Notes: a model not told the origin generated them from the sequence alone. Shown: positions 33,304 to 42,605, counted from the stretch's first letter. The stretch is DNA of 64,000 nt from UBA4636 sp963650915 (GCA_963650915.1 CAVJMJ010000004.1:1-64000), one strand, 5' to 3'. Translations and numbers: made by a program.

Positions 33304-33463
33304 GTTATCTTCTACCGCCGATGGGTCGGTTATCGTTTAATGCAAACGGCGGTTATAATTTTCGTTTGAGGTAGTAAAAAGGAAAAAACGTATGTCAAAT
33401 CACGCTTTTTCGGTAAAAAGCGTGTAAAAAATCACATAATTCACTAAAAAAGAGTGATTTAAT

Positions 33464-33492
33464 TTGACTTATAAGTTTAAAATGGGTATAAT
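33464..33492 (+). promoter_or_regulatory. Promoter of the DUF4143 ATPase gene
   Basis: TTGACT at 33464-33469 and TATAAT at 33487-33492, 17-bp spacer. Confidence 0.78.
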
Positions 33493-33524
33493 AAGGTCAA
33501 CTCAAACAAGGAAGGTATAGCGAT

Positions 33525-34865
33525 TTGAAAAGGTTTATTTTAGAAGAACTGAACAAGTGGAAAGAATCGAAGTACAGAAAGCCATTGCTTTTGCGTGGGG
33601 CAAGGCAAGTGGGCAAAACTTGGGCGATGAAAGAATTCGGAAAAAGTTTCGAGTCGGTCGCGTATTTTAACTTTGATGAAAACGAAGAGTACAAGCAGTT
33701 TTTTGAAACGACGAAAGACGTATTTCGTATCATGCAAAATCTTTCGTTTGCGAGCGGACAGCGAATAGACAAAGGCACGCTTATAATCTTTGACGAAATT
33801 CAAGAGTGTAACGACGCATTGAATTCTTTAAAATATTTTTGCGAGAATGCAAGGGAATACTACGTAATATGTGCGGGCTCTTTGCTCGGTCTGACGTTAT
33901 CTAAAGGGTTTCCTGTCGGCAAAGTAGATTTTATCGATATGGGGCCGATGACTTTTTCCGAATTTTTGATTGCAAACGGAGACGAAAATCTGTACGAGTA
34001 TATGACTACGATTGACAAAATAGGCAATATTCCCGATGCTTTTTATAATCCGCTTTGCGAAAAACTCAAAATGTACTTTATTACGGGCGGAATGCCGGAG
34101 CCTGTTTATCTTTGGACGCAAGAAAGAGACATAGAGCTTGTGGACAGGGCTCTTAACGGTATTATAGGTTCGTATGAACGAGACTTCGGCAAACACCACG
34201 AAGACTTTCAAGGTGAAGAAGTTAAGTATGACGTGCAGAAGATAACCCTTATATGGAATTCCATTCCCGCACAACTTTCAAAAGAGAGGAAGAAGTTTAC
34301 TTATTCGAAAGTAAAACAAGGCGCAAGAGCGAGGGAATACGAGAACAATCTTCAATGGTTGGTAAATGCCGACCTTGTAAAGAAAATTTTTAAAGTATCT
34401 AAACCCTCTTTACCTCTTGTGGCATACGAGGAAGAAGAGTTTTTTAAGGTGTATCACATCGATGTAGGACTTTTGCGCAGTCAGTCGAAGTTGAGTTATA
34501 GGGCTTTTACAGAAGGGGATAGGCTTTTTAAAGAATTCAAAGGTGCGTTAAGCGAAAACTTCGTAGTGCAAAGTCTTATTAGGATATACGGCGCAAACCC
34601 GCATTATTGGGCGAACGATAAATACGAAGTGGACTTTATAGTGCAATCCGACAACGATATTATGCCCGTTGAAGTTAAGTCGGGAAAGAACGTTTCCTCT
34701 CCGAGCATGATCGAATACAAAAAAATGTATGAAGGAGAAACTCCTTTCGTAGTAAGGTATTCTTTAAAGAATCTTACGCTTGACGGGAACGTGCTGAATA
34801 TTCCGCTGTTCATGATAGACCAAACGGAACGTTTGATAACGCTATCGAAAGCGGAAATGAAATAA
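33525..34865 (+). CDS. AAA ATPase with C-terminal DUF4143 (AAA_14 type)
   Basis: A 446-residue P-loop ATPase of the AAA_14/DUF4143 family, common in gut anaerobes and of unknown role. Walker A is GARQVGKT near residues 26-33 and Walker B is LIIFDEIQE near 88-96; SENFVVQSLI and the nuclease-like DFIVQ...PVEVKSGK are in the C-terminal part. The D...EVK arrangement resembles PD-(D/E)xK folds, as noted for the family. Translation starts at TTG 33525 with AAGGAAGG upstream. The gene stands alone with its own promoter. A second member of the same broad family is at 49758-51053, with low similarity. Confidence 0.92.
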   Translation: MKRFILEELNKWKESKYRKPLLLRGARQVGKTWAMKEFGKSFESVAYFNFDENEEYKQFFETTKDVFRIMQNLSFASGQRIDKGTLIIFDEIQECNDALNSLKYFCENAREYYVICAGSLLGLTLSKGFPVGKVDFIDMGPMTFSEFLIANGDENLYEYMTTIDKIGNIPDAFYNPLCEKLKMYFITGGMPEPVYLWTQERDIELVDRALNGIIGSYERDFGKHHEDFQGEEVKYDVQKITLIWNSIPAQLSKERKKFTYSKVKQGARAREYENNLQWLVNADLVKKIFKVSKPSLPLVAYEEEEFFKVYHIDVGLLRSQSKLSYRAFTEGDRLFKEFKGALSENFVVQSLIRIYGANPHYWANDKYEVDFIVQSDNDIMPVEVKSGKNVSSPSMIEYKKMYEGETPFVVRYSLKNLTLDGNVLNIPLFMIDQTERLITLSKAEMK

Positions 34866-35325
34866 TAGGTACAAATGATTGAAAAAAGTCGCATAATACG
34901 CTAAAACCGAAGCAAAGTTCGGACTGAAAATGCGTAAAACGGTAACCTCAATTATAATATAAACGATACTTATTTTAAGGCATGCTTTAAAACTCTTTAG
35001 TAACAGTTTTAAAAACGTTACCGAAAACATAAAATTGATTTTAACGAACTCATAGTACGCTCAAAAAGCAAGATTTTTTAATATCTGAAAAGTCAAGGCT
35101 AAAACGAAAAAAGACAAGTAGAATAAGACTTGTCTTTTTTCGTGCTAAACTTTTTTAGACGTTTCGTTTGCTGTTACTGATTATTTTTGACGTGATAAAC
35201 CGATTTATGCGGTGTTAAACGCCTCTCATGGTATACTCGGTACGATTTCGTGCGTTTAATTTGCCTAAATAAGCCGTGACGGGAGCGGTTTTTCATCTAC
35301 GAAAATTATCTGAAAAACTTACGAT
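34866..35325. other. Non-coding gap before pstS
   Basis: AT-rich, with one clear terminator at 35107-35140. No gene seen. Confidence 0.6.
35107..35140. terminator. Bidirectional terminator
   Basis: AAAAAAGACAAGT paired with ACTTGTCTTTTTT across an 8-nt loop. Confidence 0.9.
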
Positions 35326-35391
35326 TTTACAAAAACTTTACCTTTGTTTTACCGAAAGTGACTTTTTCGTCGATTTAAAAGGGACTATAAT
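35326..35391 (+). promoter_or_regulatory. Pho box and promoter of pst operon
   Basis: TTTAC begins at 35326, 35337 and 35348, giving three direct repeats exactly 11 bp apart, as in PhoP/PhoB boxes of Gram-positive bacteria. TATAAT at 35386-35391 has no good -35 (TTTTTC at 35363-35368), as expected for an activated promoter. The PhoP and PhoR genes lie at the end of the same cluster. Confidence 0.78.
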
Positions 35392-35422
35392 GTAGGCATA
35401 AAAAGGAAAAAGGAGACAAAAA

Positions 35423-36304
35423 ATGAAAAAGAAATTTATTTTATCACTCACACTCGTATTAAGTTTAGTATTGGCGACCTTCTCTTTGACAGCCTGCCTA
35501 TCCGGTGCCGAATTCGACGAAAACAAAAACATAAGCGTCGTAACGAGAGAGGACGGAAGCGGAACGAAATCCGCCATTATGGAGTTTTTAGGGCTTAAAG
35601 GCAAAAAAGACGTATCGGGCGCGATAATATTAAATTCGACGGACGCTGTACTCGTAGAGGTAAAGGGCAACCCCGTTGCGATTGCTTACGATAGTTTGGG
35701 TTTTATAACCGACGAGGTTAAAAAGTTAAGCGTCGACGGCGTCGAAGCAACTTCAAAAAACGTTAAAAACGGGAGTTACAAACTTGCCCGTCCGTTAAAC
35801 GTGGTATATCAAGAAGCAAACGTTGCGTCGGGACTTAATAAAGCCTTTTTTGACTTTATAAAAAGCACGACGGCGCAGGAAATTATTGCCGACGAAGGCT
35901 ACGTGGTAAGCCACGATGACGCTACCGCATATTCGGTCGCAAGCGGGCTTACGGGCAATATTACGATAACGGGCAGTACTTCGCTTACTCCGTTAATGAA
36001 AAAACTTGCCGCAAAATTTGAAACTTTGCAGGGAGGAGTGACCGTAACGGTCGGCGGAACGGGCTCGTCGCAAGGTTACAACGACGCTAAAAACGAAGTC
36101 GCCGATTTCGGTATGATATCCGAAGTTTTCGTGCAAACGAAGGCGGAAAACTGCACTTATTACGAAGTATGCCTTGACGGTATAGCGATAATCGTAAACA
36201 AATCTAATCCCGTAAATAACATTTCGCTTGAAACCTTGAAAAATATTTACGACGTCGACGGAGGCGAAAACGCCGTTAAAACTTGGAAACAGGTAATCGG
36301 TTAG
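35423..36304 (+). CDS. pstS: Phosphate-binding lipoprotein PstS, permuted domain order
   Basis: A 293-residue extracellular phosphate receptor for the PstCAB transporter. The N-terminal signal ends in lipobox LTAC, giving a lipid-anchored Cys near residue 25. The domain order is unusual: TREDGSGTKSA near residue 42 and FFDFI...GYVVS come first, then TITGSTSLTPLM near 184 and IIVNKSNPV and the WKQVIG end. In E. coli PstS the GSTS..P segment is N-terminal and the DGSGT segment follows, so this protein looks circularly permuted. I recall similar forms in other Clostridia. GGAG precedes the ATG. First gene of pstSCAB-phoU-phoPR. Confidence 0.93.
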   Translation: MKKKFILSLTLVLSLVLATFSLTACLSGAEFDENKNISVVTREDGSGTKSAIMEFLGLKGKKDVSGAIILNSTDAVLVEVKGNPVAIAYDSLGFITDEVKKLSVDGVEATSKNVKNGSYKLARPLNVVYQEANVASGLNKAFFDFIKSTTAQEIIADEGYVVSHDDATAYSVASGLTGNITITGSTSLTPLMKKLAAKFETLQGGVTVTVGGTGSSQGYNDAKNEVADFGMISEVFVQTKAENCTYYEVCLDGIAIIVNKSNPVNNISLETLKNIYDVDGGENAVKTWKQVIG

Positions 36305-36308
36305 TCGT

Positions 36309-37217
36309 ATGAGAGGGCTTTTGAAATTCATCACCGTGCGCGAAAAACTGATGAAGGGAATATTTTTCCTTTCAGCGGTTTTTTCGGTTGTCGCGCTTAT
36401 AACGATAACGGTGTTTTTGTTTATAAACGGCGTTCCGTTTATAGCAAAAACAGGGGTAAAGGATTTTCTTTTCGGAACCTCTTGGTCGCCGCTGTCGGAA
36501 ACGCCGGAGTACGGAATATTTCCGATGATCGTAACGAGCATATACGTAACGGCGTTTTCCGTCGTGTTGGGCGTTACGGTAGGGCTTTTTACGGCAATCG
36601 CCCTTTACAAGTTTATTCCTAAAAAACTCGTTGCGCCGATAAGGCAGGTAGTTAATTTACTTGCGGGGATTCCCTCTGTCATATACGGGCTTTTCGGCAT
36701 GACCGTCATAGTTCCCTTTATTCGCGATTATATTTCGCCGAACGGAGTCGGTTACGGAATTTTATCGGCTTCCGTCGTTCTTGCAATAATGATACTTCCG
36801 ACCATCGTAAGCGTTTCGCTCGACGCCCTTTTAAGTACGGATAACGCTTTTTTCGAAGGCGCGCTCGCACTCGGGGCGACGGAGGAACAGGCAACCTTTA
36901 CGGTAATGATTCCCGCCGCAAAAAGCGGAATTTTTGCGGGGATAGTGCTTTCTATCGGCAGAGCGCTCGGGGAAACCATGGCTGTTATAATGGTAATAGG
37001 CGGAAGCCCCGAAATGCCCGAAAGCGTATTCCAAAGCGTAAGGACGATGACGGGAAACATCGCCATGGGTGCCATGGAATTGAGCGGAGACGCCCTTACC
37101 GCTCTTATCTCTACGGGCGTGGTATTGTTCGTTTTTACCCTTTTGATAAACATAAGTTTCTCTTTATTAAAGAGGGACAGAACGGAAAAAACTTTAAAAA
37201 GGACGGCAAAAAAATGA
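36309..37217 (+). CDS. pstC: Phosphate ABC transporter permease PstC
   Basis: A 302-residue inner-membrane permease with about six transmembrane segments, pairing with PstA to form the phosphate channel. The coupling loop ...LGATEEQATFTVMIPAA (near residue 195) and AGIPSVIYGLFGM (near 120) are typical. It begins 4 bp after pstS stops and overlaps pstA by 4 bp (ATGA), indicating translational coupling. Confidence 0.95.
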   Translation: MRGLLKFITVREKLMKGIFFLSAVFSVVALITITVFLFINGVPFIAKTGVKDFLFGTSWSPLSETPEYGIFPMIVTSIYVTAFSVVLGVTVGLFTAIALYKFIPKKLVAPIRQVVNLLAGIPSVIYGLFGMTVIVPFIRDYISPNGVGYGILSASVVLAIMILPTIVSVSLDALLSTDNAFFEGALALGATEEQATFTVMIPAAKSGIFAGIVLSIGRALGETMAVIMVIGGSPEMPESVFQSVRTMTGNIAMGAMELSGDALTALISTGVVLFVFTLLINISFSLLKRDRTEKTLKRTAKK

Positions 37218-38053
37218 ACAAAAGAAAGTTTTTAACCGATTTTTTTAAAGGAATGAAAATTATAAGCATAATTTCTACTTTGCTTACCATTGCGGTACTT
37301 TTCGCACTCGTATTTTTTATTCTTCGAAGAGGGATCACGAAACTTAACGTCGAGTTTCTGTTCGGCGAAGAAGAGCCCTCTGTTTTACCCGCTTTTATAG
37401 GTACTGCCGAAATAGTCGGGATAGCCTCTTTGATAGCCGTACCGTTAGGAGTGGGAACTGCGATTTTCCTCGTTGAATATCTTAGGGGAAAGGGAAGGCT
37501 CGTAAAACTTATAAGAGTGACTACCGAAACCCTTGCGGGAATACCGTCGATAGTTTACGGGCTTTTCGGGTATCTCGTATTCGTGGTTACTTTAAAAGCG
37601 GGTTATACGATTTTAGGCGGTGGAATAACGATTGCCATAATGATACTTCCCGTCATAGTAAGACAAACGGAAGAAAGCCTTCTTGCCGTTCCCGATAGTT
37701 TAAGAGAAGGCTCTTACGCCCTCGGAACGGGTAAGGTGAAAACGATTTTTAAAGTTGTTCTTCCGTCGGCTTCGGGCGGTATAGTGACCGCCGTTATTCT
37801 TGCCATAGGCAGAGTGATTTCTGAAAGTGCCGTACTTATTTTGACGATAGGCATGGTAGTAAACAAAACGCCGTCGTCGATGCTTTCGCCGGGGACGAGC
37901 CTTGCCCTCGATATTTATTATTTTTCAAGCCACGGCTATCCGGACGCGGCGGCGGCAACCGCCGTGGTTTTACTGTTCGTGGTTATAGCCCTTAATCTTT
38001 TAGCGACGGCGATAGGCAAGATAATCAAAAGAAGTTTAGGAGAAACAAAATGA
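37214..38053 (+). CDS. pstA: Phosphate ABC transporter permease PstA
   Basis: A 279-residue permease with about six membrane spans. Conserved LAGIPSIVYGLFGYL near residue 112 and the coupling-loop segment YALGTGKVKTIFKVVLPSA near 171 are seen. It overlaps both pstC and pstB by 4 bp. It probably forms a heterodimer with PstC and contacts PstB on the cytoplasmic side. Confidence 0.95.
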   Translation: MNKRKFLTDFFKGMKIISIISTLLTIAVLFALVFFILRRGITKLNVEFLFGEEEPSVLPAFIGTAEIVGIASLIAVPLGVGTAIFLVEYLRGKGRLVKLIRVTTETLAGIPSIVYGLFGYLVFVVTLKAGYTILGGGITIAIMILPVIVRQTEESLLAVPDSLREGSYALGTGKVKTIFKVVLPSASGGIVTAVILAIGRVISESAVLILTIGMVVNKTPSSMLSPGTSLALDIYYFSSHGYPDAAAATAVVLLFVVIALNLLATAIGKIIKRSLGETK

Positions 38054-38841
38054 AGAATAACGAGTTAAACGATAAAGAAAAAACAAATTCAAAAGATATA
38101 TCGGTAAAAGATTGCAATTTGTATTACGGCGATTTCCACGCTTTAAAAAATATAAACGTCGTAATGCCCGAAAAAAAGGTTACCGCCCTTATAGGACCTT
38201 CGGGGTGCGGAAAATCCACCTTTTTAAAATGTTTTAACAGAATGAACGACCTTGTGGAAAACTGTCGCGTTTCCGGCGAATTTAAAATAGGAGACGTCGA
38301 TATATATGATAAATCGACAGACGTAAACCTGCTTAGAAAAAGCGTGGGGATGGTTTTTCAAAAGCCGAATCCTTTCCAAATGAGTATATACGACAACGTA
38401 GCCTTTGCCCCGAGAACTTTCGGAATCCGCAAAAAAGAGGAACTTGACGAAATCGTCGAATCTTCCCTAAAAAAAGCGAGTATTTTTAACGAGGTTAAAG
38501 ACAGGTTAAAGAAGAACGCTTGCGGTTTAAGCGGAGGACAACAACAGCGTTTATGTATCGCAAGAGCCTTAGCGGCAAGCCCCGAAATTTTACTTATGGA
38601 CGAGCCGACGAGTGCGCTCGATCCTATTTCGACGGGAAAAATCGAAGAACTTATAGACGAACTGAAAAAAGACATTACCATAATAATAGTAACCCACAAC
38701 ATGGGGCAGGCGACAAGGGTTGCCGAAAAAACGGCTTTCTTTTTATTGGGGGAACTCATCGAGTACGACGATACCGAAAAACTTTTTGCCTCGCCGAAAG
38801 ATATTCGCACCGAAAACTACATTACGGGAAGGTTTGGTTAG
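38050..38841 (+). CDS. pstB: Phosphate ABC transporter ATPase PstB
   Basis: A 263-residue ATPase energising phosphate uptake. Walker A GPSGCGKST is near residue 48, Q-loop FQKPNPFQMS near 103, signature LSGGQQQR near 159, Walker B ILLMDEPTSALDP near 178, and switch His in VTHNM. The MNDL and FQKPNPF segments are specific to PstB. The start overlaps the pstA stop. Confidence 0.97.
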   Translation: MKNNELNDKEKTNSKDISVKDCNLYYGDFHALKNINVVMPEKKVTALIGPSGCGKSTFLKCFNRMNDLVENCRVSGEFKIGDVDIYDKSTDVNLLRKSVGMVFQKPNPFQMSIYDNVAFAPRTFGIRKKEELDEIVESSLKKASIFNEVKDRLKKNACGLSGGQQQRLCIARALAASPEILLMDEPTSALDPISTGKIEELIDELKKDITIIIVTHNMGQATRVAEKTAFFLLGELIEYDDTEKLFASPKDIRTENYITGRFG

Positions 38842-38883
38842 ATTGCTTTTCTACGCTTGAATTTTTAAGGGAGATGATATATA

Positions 38884-39531
38884 ATGAGTATCAGAAGCAA
38901 GTACGAGGAAGAACTTAGTTTCGTTTTCAATAAACTTATAGATATGTGCCACGCAACCGAGTTTGCCATAGAACAATCTATAACCGCACTTAAAACGAGA
39001 AACAGAATTCTTGCCAAAGAAGTCGTCGACAACGATAAATTCGTGGATGAAAAAGAACGCGACATCGAAAGCGATTGTTTGAGAATTTTACTTATGGAGC
39101 ATCCTTTCGCAAGTGATTTTCGCGACGTTTCGGCGGCGTTGAAGGTTATAACCGATCTTGAAAGAATTGCCGATCAGGCGGCGGATATAGCCGAGATTTT
39201 TTTGCATTTTTCAGACGACGAGTTCGTCAAAGAACCCGAACATATCGATACGATGGCAAAACTTGCCGTAAAAATGGTGCGAGACGGCGTGCAAAGTTAC
39301 ATCAACAGAGATATAAAAACGGCTGCCGAATTAGATAAGCGCGACGATAAAATAGACGAACTTTTCGAAACGGTAAAAAAAGAACTCGTTCTATCGATAA
39401 CCAAAGATCCGTCTTCCGCAGACAGTGCGATTTTGTTTATGATGATTGCAAAATACCTTGAAAGAATAGGCGATCACGCCGTGAATATCGGCGAATGGGC
39501 TGAATACGCGGTAACGGGAAGACGTTTTTAG
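38884..39531 (+). CDS. phoU: Phosphate signalling protein PhoU
   Basis: A 215-residue all-helical protein of two PhoU repeats. The metal-binding-type segments DLERIADQAADIAE near residue 96 and YLERIGDHAVNIGEW near 198 are the repeat signatures. It links PstSCAB activity to the PhoR kinase, usually keeping the Pho response off when phosphate is plentiful. A GGGAGATGA ribosome site is present. It lies 42 bp after pstB and 9 bp before phoP. Confidence 0.96.
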   Translation: MSIRSKYEEELSFVFNKLIDMCHATEFAIEQSITALKTRNRILAKEVVDNDKFVDEKERDIESDCLRILLMEHPFASDFRDVSAALKVITDLERIADQAADIAEIFLHFSDDEFVKEPEHIDTMAKLAVKMVRDGVQSYINRDIKTAAELDKRDDKIDELFETVKKELVLSITKDPSSADSAILFMMIAKYLERIGDHAVNIGEWAEYAVTGRRF

Positions 39532-39540
39532 GAGAATTTT

Positions 39541-40215
39541 ATGCTTAACGACAATAGACCGATCGTTTTTTGCGTCGACGACGAAGAATCGATAAGAGAC
39601 GTTTACGAGTATTCGCTCGAAAGGGATTTTTCCGTACAATGTTTTCCCGACGCAAAGGCTTTTTTCGATACACTCGAAAATAAAAAGCCCGATATCGTCA
39701 TCCTCGATGTAATGTTGGAGGGTAAAAGCGGTTACGAAATTTTATCTTTTTTAAAGAAAAAAAACGACTACAAAAACATACCCGTAATCATGGTTTCGGC
39801 AAAGGGGTTGGAGATCGATAAAGTAAAAGGGCTTAATTCGGGTGCCGACGATTATATTTCAAAACCGTTCGGCGTTTTGGAACTTATCGCAAGGATAAAG
39901 GCAAATTTAAGAAAGGTCTCCCCGAAATCGGAAATTATCTGTTTTAAAGACCTGAAAATAGATGAACCTAAACATACGGCGTCGGTTAAGGGAGAGGCTC
40001 TCGAACTTACGGTAAAAGAATACGACCTTTTAAAACTGCTCGTTAAAAAAGCCGACACTGTCGTTTTAAGAGACGCACTTTTAGACGAAGTCTGGGGAGA
40101 AAACTACGGCGAAACGAGAACGCTCGATATTCATATCGCAAAACTCAGAAAAGCGTTAAACTTTTCCGACGCAGAAATCGAAACGGTGCGCGGTGTCGGG
40201 TATATTTTAAAATAA
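39541..40215 (+). CDS. phoP: OmpR-family response regulator of the Pho system
   Basis: A 224-residue response regulator. The receiver has acidic residues in CVDDEES near 11-17, the phosphorylated Asp in VILDVM near 55 and Lys in SKPFG near 104. The OmpR-type winged helix is at the C-terminus (LTVKEYDLLKLLV; RTLDIHIAKLRKAL). By position it should bind the 11-bp repeats in front of pstS. Its stop overlaps the phoR start (TAATG). Could also be named phoB. Confidence 0.93.
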   Translation: MLNDNRPIVFCVDDEESIRDVYEYSLERDFSVQCFPDAKAFFDTLENKKPDIVILDVMLEGKSGYEILSFLKKKNDYKNIPVIMVSAKGLEIDKVKGLNSGADDYISKPFGVLELIARIKANLRKVSPKSEIICFKDLKIDEPKHTASVKGEALELTVKEYDLLKLLVKKADTVVLRDALLDEVWGENYGETRTLDIHIAKLRKALNFSDAEIETVRGVGYILK

Positions 40216-41894
40216 TGAAAAGAAAGATAGTTTTATCAAACGTAATAATCGTTGCGTCTGCGCTTATACTTTTGTTTGCAAGCGGGATAGTAATTACGAA
40301 GCAGACTTATAAGGAGCAGGCGGAAGACAAAATAAAGGAAATCGCTTCCGTTTACGCGCAAAACTTTACGTCGGCGGATTTGGCGGTAAAAAACCCTCCG
40401 GATAATATTCGGGTAACGGTTATCGCAAAAGACGGAGCCGTTATAGCCGACAGTTTGGCGGAAAACGTTTCGAACATGGAAAACCACCTCGAAAGAAGCG
40501 AAATCATTGCCGCCGAAAAGGGCGAAATCATCGCCGTAACACGCCACTCGGCTACCCTTAACAGAGATTTTTCTTATTCTGCGGTAAAAATAAGTTACGG
40601 AGACGATTATCTTTTCGTGCGTGTATCTACGCCCGTCGAAAGCGTAAACGTTTATGCTAAAAAGACAATATTTTCAACCGTCGTCGTTATGATCGGTGCA
40701 ATAATCATAGCGTTTATAATAAGCGTTTTACTTTCTAAAAACTTGCTAAAACCCATGCGTGACGTCAAAAACGGACTGGAAGCCATAAATAAAGGCACCT
40801 ATAAGCCTGTTTCTCCCACGACGAAGGATAACGACGTCAACGAAATGATTTCGGAAATAAACGATATTTCGGAAAAACTTTCCCAAACGCTTATCGCCGT
40901 AAACGAGGACAATAAACGGCTCGATTACATTTTAAACAACGTATCGGACGGCATAATCGTTTTAAAATCCGACGGAAACATAGAAGTCTTAAACGATAAA
41001 GCCCGTAAAATTTTCGGGGTCAAAAACCCCGTTTCGTCCTCATTTTGCGTTCTCACCGAGGACAAAACCTTTCTTTCGTCGATAACGTCTGCGATACACG
41101 ACGGGGTGAACTCCGTTTTCGAATATTCTGCTTTGACGGGTGAAATTTTCTTTACTTCGGTAAGAAGGCTCGAAAGCGGTTTGATTATAATTTTGCTTTC
41201 CGACATAACCCCCGTAAAGGAGGGTGAGAATATGAGAAGCGAGTTTTTCGCGAATGCTTCCCACGAATTAAAAACTCCACTTACCGCCATAAAAGGATTT
41301 AACGATTTGATAGGTCTGAAAACCGCCTCGCAGGAGATATCATCCCTATCAAACAAGATAGACAAACAGGTAGTAAGAGTGGTTTCGCTTATCGACGATA
41401 TGTTGAATCTTTCCAAACTCGAAAACACGAAGTTGCCTCAGAAAGAAAAAGTCGATCTTAACGCTTTATGCCTCGACGTAAAGGAAAGTTTGACGTCTTT
41501 GATTTCCTTAAAAGACGTTTCGGTGGAAATAACGGGGGAGGGCGTAGTATTTATGGAAAAGGATCACGCCTTTGAACTCGTTAAAAATCTTATGGAAAAC
41601 GCCGTAAGATACAATAACGACGGCGGACATGTATTCGTTACTCTCTCTAAGGGAGCAAACGAAGTCGTTTTAAAGGTAAAAGACGACGGAATCGGTATAG
41701 GCGAAGAAGACCAAGCACGCATATTCGAAAGATTTTACAGAGTCGATAAATCTCGCTCGCGGGAAACGGGCGGAACGGGGCTCGGGCTTTCCATAGTAAA
41801 ACACGTTGCCGAACTGTATAACGCAAAACTTACCCTTTTATCTACCCTCGGCGTCGGGACGGAAATCGTGGTTGCCGTGCCGACGGAAAATTAA
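40215..41894 (+). CDS. phoR: Sensor histidine kinase PhoR
   Basis: A 559-residue membrane kinase. TM1 is near residues 6-27, an extracytoplasmic domain of about 125 residues follows, TM2 is near 155-178, then HAMP, a PAS-like domain (DYILNNVSDGIIVLKSDGNIE near 237-257), HisKA with NASHELKTPLTAIKGF (His about 350) and HATPase with N box NLMENAVRYNNDGG, DDGIGIG, FERFYRVDKSRS and GGTGLGLSI. It probably phosphorylates the adjacent regulator under phosphate limitation, with PhoU and Pst input. Last gene of the operon; a terminator follows at 42021-42050. Confidence 0.94.
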   Translation: MKRKIVLSNVIIVASALILLFASGIVITKQTYKEQAEDKIKEIASVYAQNFTSADLAVKNPPDNIRVTVIAKDGAVIADSLAENVSNMENHLERSEIIAAEKGEIIAVTRHSATLNRDFSYSAVKISYGDDYLFVRVSTPVESVNVYAKKTIFSTVVVMIGAIIIAFIISVLLSKNLLKPMRDVKNGLEAINKGTYKPVSPTTKDNDVNEMISEINDISEKLSQTLIAVNEDNKRLDYILNNVSDGIIVLKSDGNIEVLNDKARKIFGVKNPVSSSFCVLTEDKTFLSSITSAIHDGVNSVFEYSALTGEIFFTSVRRLESGLIIILLSDITPVKEGENMRSEFFANASHELKTPLTAIKGFNDLIGLKTASQEISSLSNKIDKQVVRVVSLIDDMLNLSKLENTKLPQKEKVDLNALCLDVKESLTSLISLKDVSVEITGEGVVFMEKDHAFELVKNLMENAVRYNNDGGHVFVTLSKGANEVVLKVKDDGIGIGEEDQARIFERFYRVDKSRSRETGGTGLGLSIVKHVAELYNAKLTLLSTLGVGTEIVVAVPTEN

Positions 41895-42020
41895 AAGAAT
41901 TGCGAAAAATGCACTCTTGTAGGCGTTTTAGCCAAATAATCGGCAGAAAACGTAGGCTAAACGACTTTTTCGGAGGATGTCTTTCTATAATTTAAAAATT
42001 TTATTTTTATAAAAAGTGTA

Positions 42021-42050
42021 AAATAGTCGGATAATTTCCGACTATTTTTC
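42021..42050 (+). terminator. Terminator of the pst-pho operon
   Basis: AAATAGTCGG / CCGACTATTT with a 7-nt loop, then TTC. Confidence 0.85.
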
Positions 42051-42059
42051 TTTACCTTC

Positions 42060-42107
42060 TTGACAATAATTTTTTAAGTGTTATAATATTATATGAACGC
42101 ATTCATA
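42060..42107 (+). promoter_or_regulatory. Promoter and candidate TetR operator
   Basis: TTGACA at 42060-42065 and TATAAT at 42082-42087 (16-bp spacer). Directly after, TATGAACGCATTCATA at 42092-42107 has 6-bp inverted arms around CGCA, typical of TetR operators. It lies about 500 bp upstream of the tetR gene because repeats are inserted between them. Confidence 0.6.
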
Positions 42108-42206
42108 AAAACATAAACGAACATTCAAACGAATAAAAGTGTTCGATATAGCGGTGATGGCGTTAAAACGCAAAAAAACATACAAGTACTAAAACCAAAA
42201 AAGTGC

Positions 42207-42226
42207 GTCTATAAGCCCGTTATCGC
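42207..42226 (-). repeat. Dispersed motif, copy 7 (repeated as copies 8 and 9)
   Basis: GTCTATAAGCCCGTTATCGC; the same 20 bases recur at 42383-42402 and 42559-42578 because of the 176-bp duplication. Confidence 0.8.
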
Positions 42227-42409
42227 ATGTTTTTTGTTAAAAACGGTTAAAGCGTGCTACAATAATAGAATTTGAAGTGCGCCGAAAAATAAAAAAATAT
42301 TTAGCAAAACAGTCAAGGACGGGTAAAGTCAAAGTAAAAGCAAAAGCAAAAGCAAATATAAACACTAAAACCAAAAAAGTGCGTCTATAAGCCCGTTATC
42401 GCATGTTTT

Positions 42410-42439
42410 TTGTTAAAAACGGTTAAAGCGTGCTACAAT
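42410..42439 (+). promoter_or_regulatory. Promoter-like element within the 176-bp repeat
   Basis: TTGTTA at 42410-42415 and TGC-TACAAT ending 42439, 18-bp spacer; the same element is at 42234-42263. The third repeat copy is cut before its -10. This could be the nearest promoter for tetR. Confidence 0.5.
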
Positions 42440-42605
42440 AATAGAATTTGAAGTGCGCCGAAAAATAAAAAAATATTTAGCAAAACAGTCAAGGACGGGT
42501 AAAGTCAAAGTAAAAGCAAAAGCAAAAGCAAATATAAACACTAAAACCAAAAAAGTGCGTCTATAAGCCCGTTATCGCATGTTTTTTGTTAAAAACGGTT
42601 AAACT

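Larger units (their letters stand above)
42188..42603. repeat. 176-bp tandem repeat, two full copies plus 64 bp
   Basis: Copies at 42188-42363 and 42364-42539 appear identical; the third ends at 42603, three bases before the tetR ATG. Each full copy carries one dispersed motif (42207, 42383; third at 42559), a promoter-like TTGTTA-18-TACAAT, and an AAAAGC run. Confidence 0.92.

Noticed and set aside
33084..33374. Short overlapping reading frames before the first ATPase gene
   Set aside because: They run through a terminator-like hairpin and the 23-bp tandem repeats, and none has a ribosome site. A gene remnant near 33095-33190 cannot be excluded.
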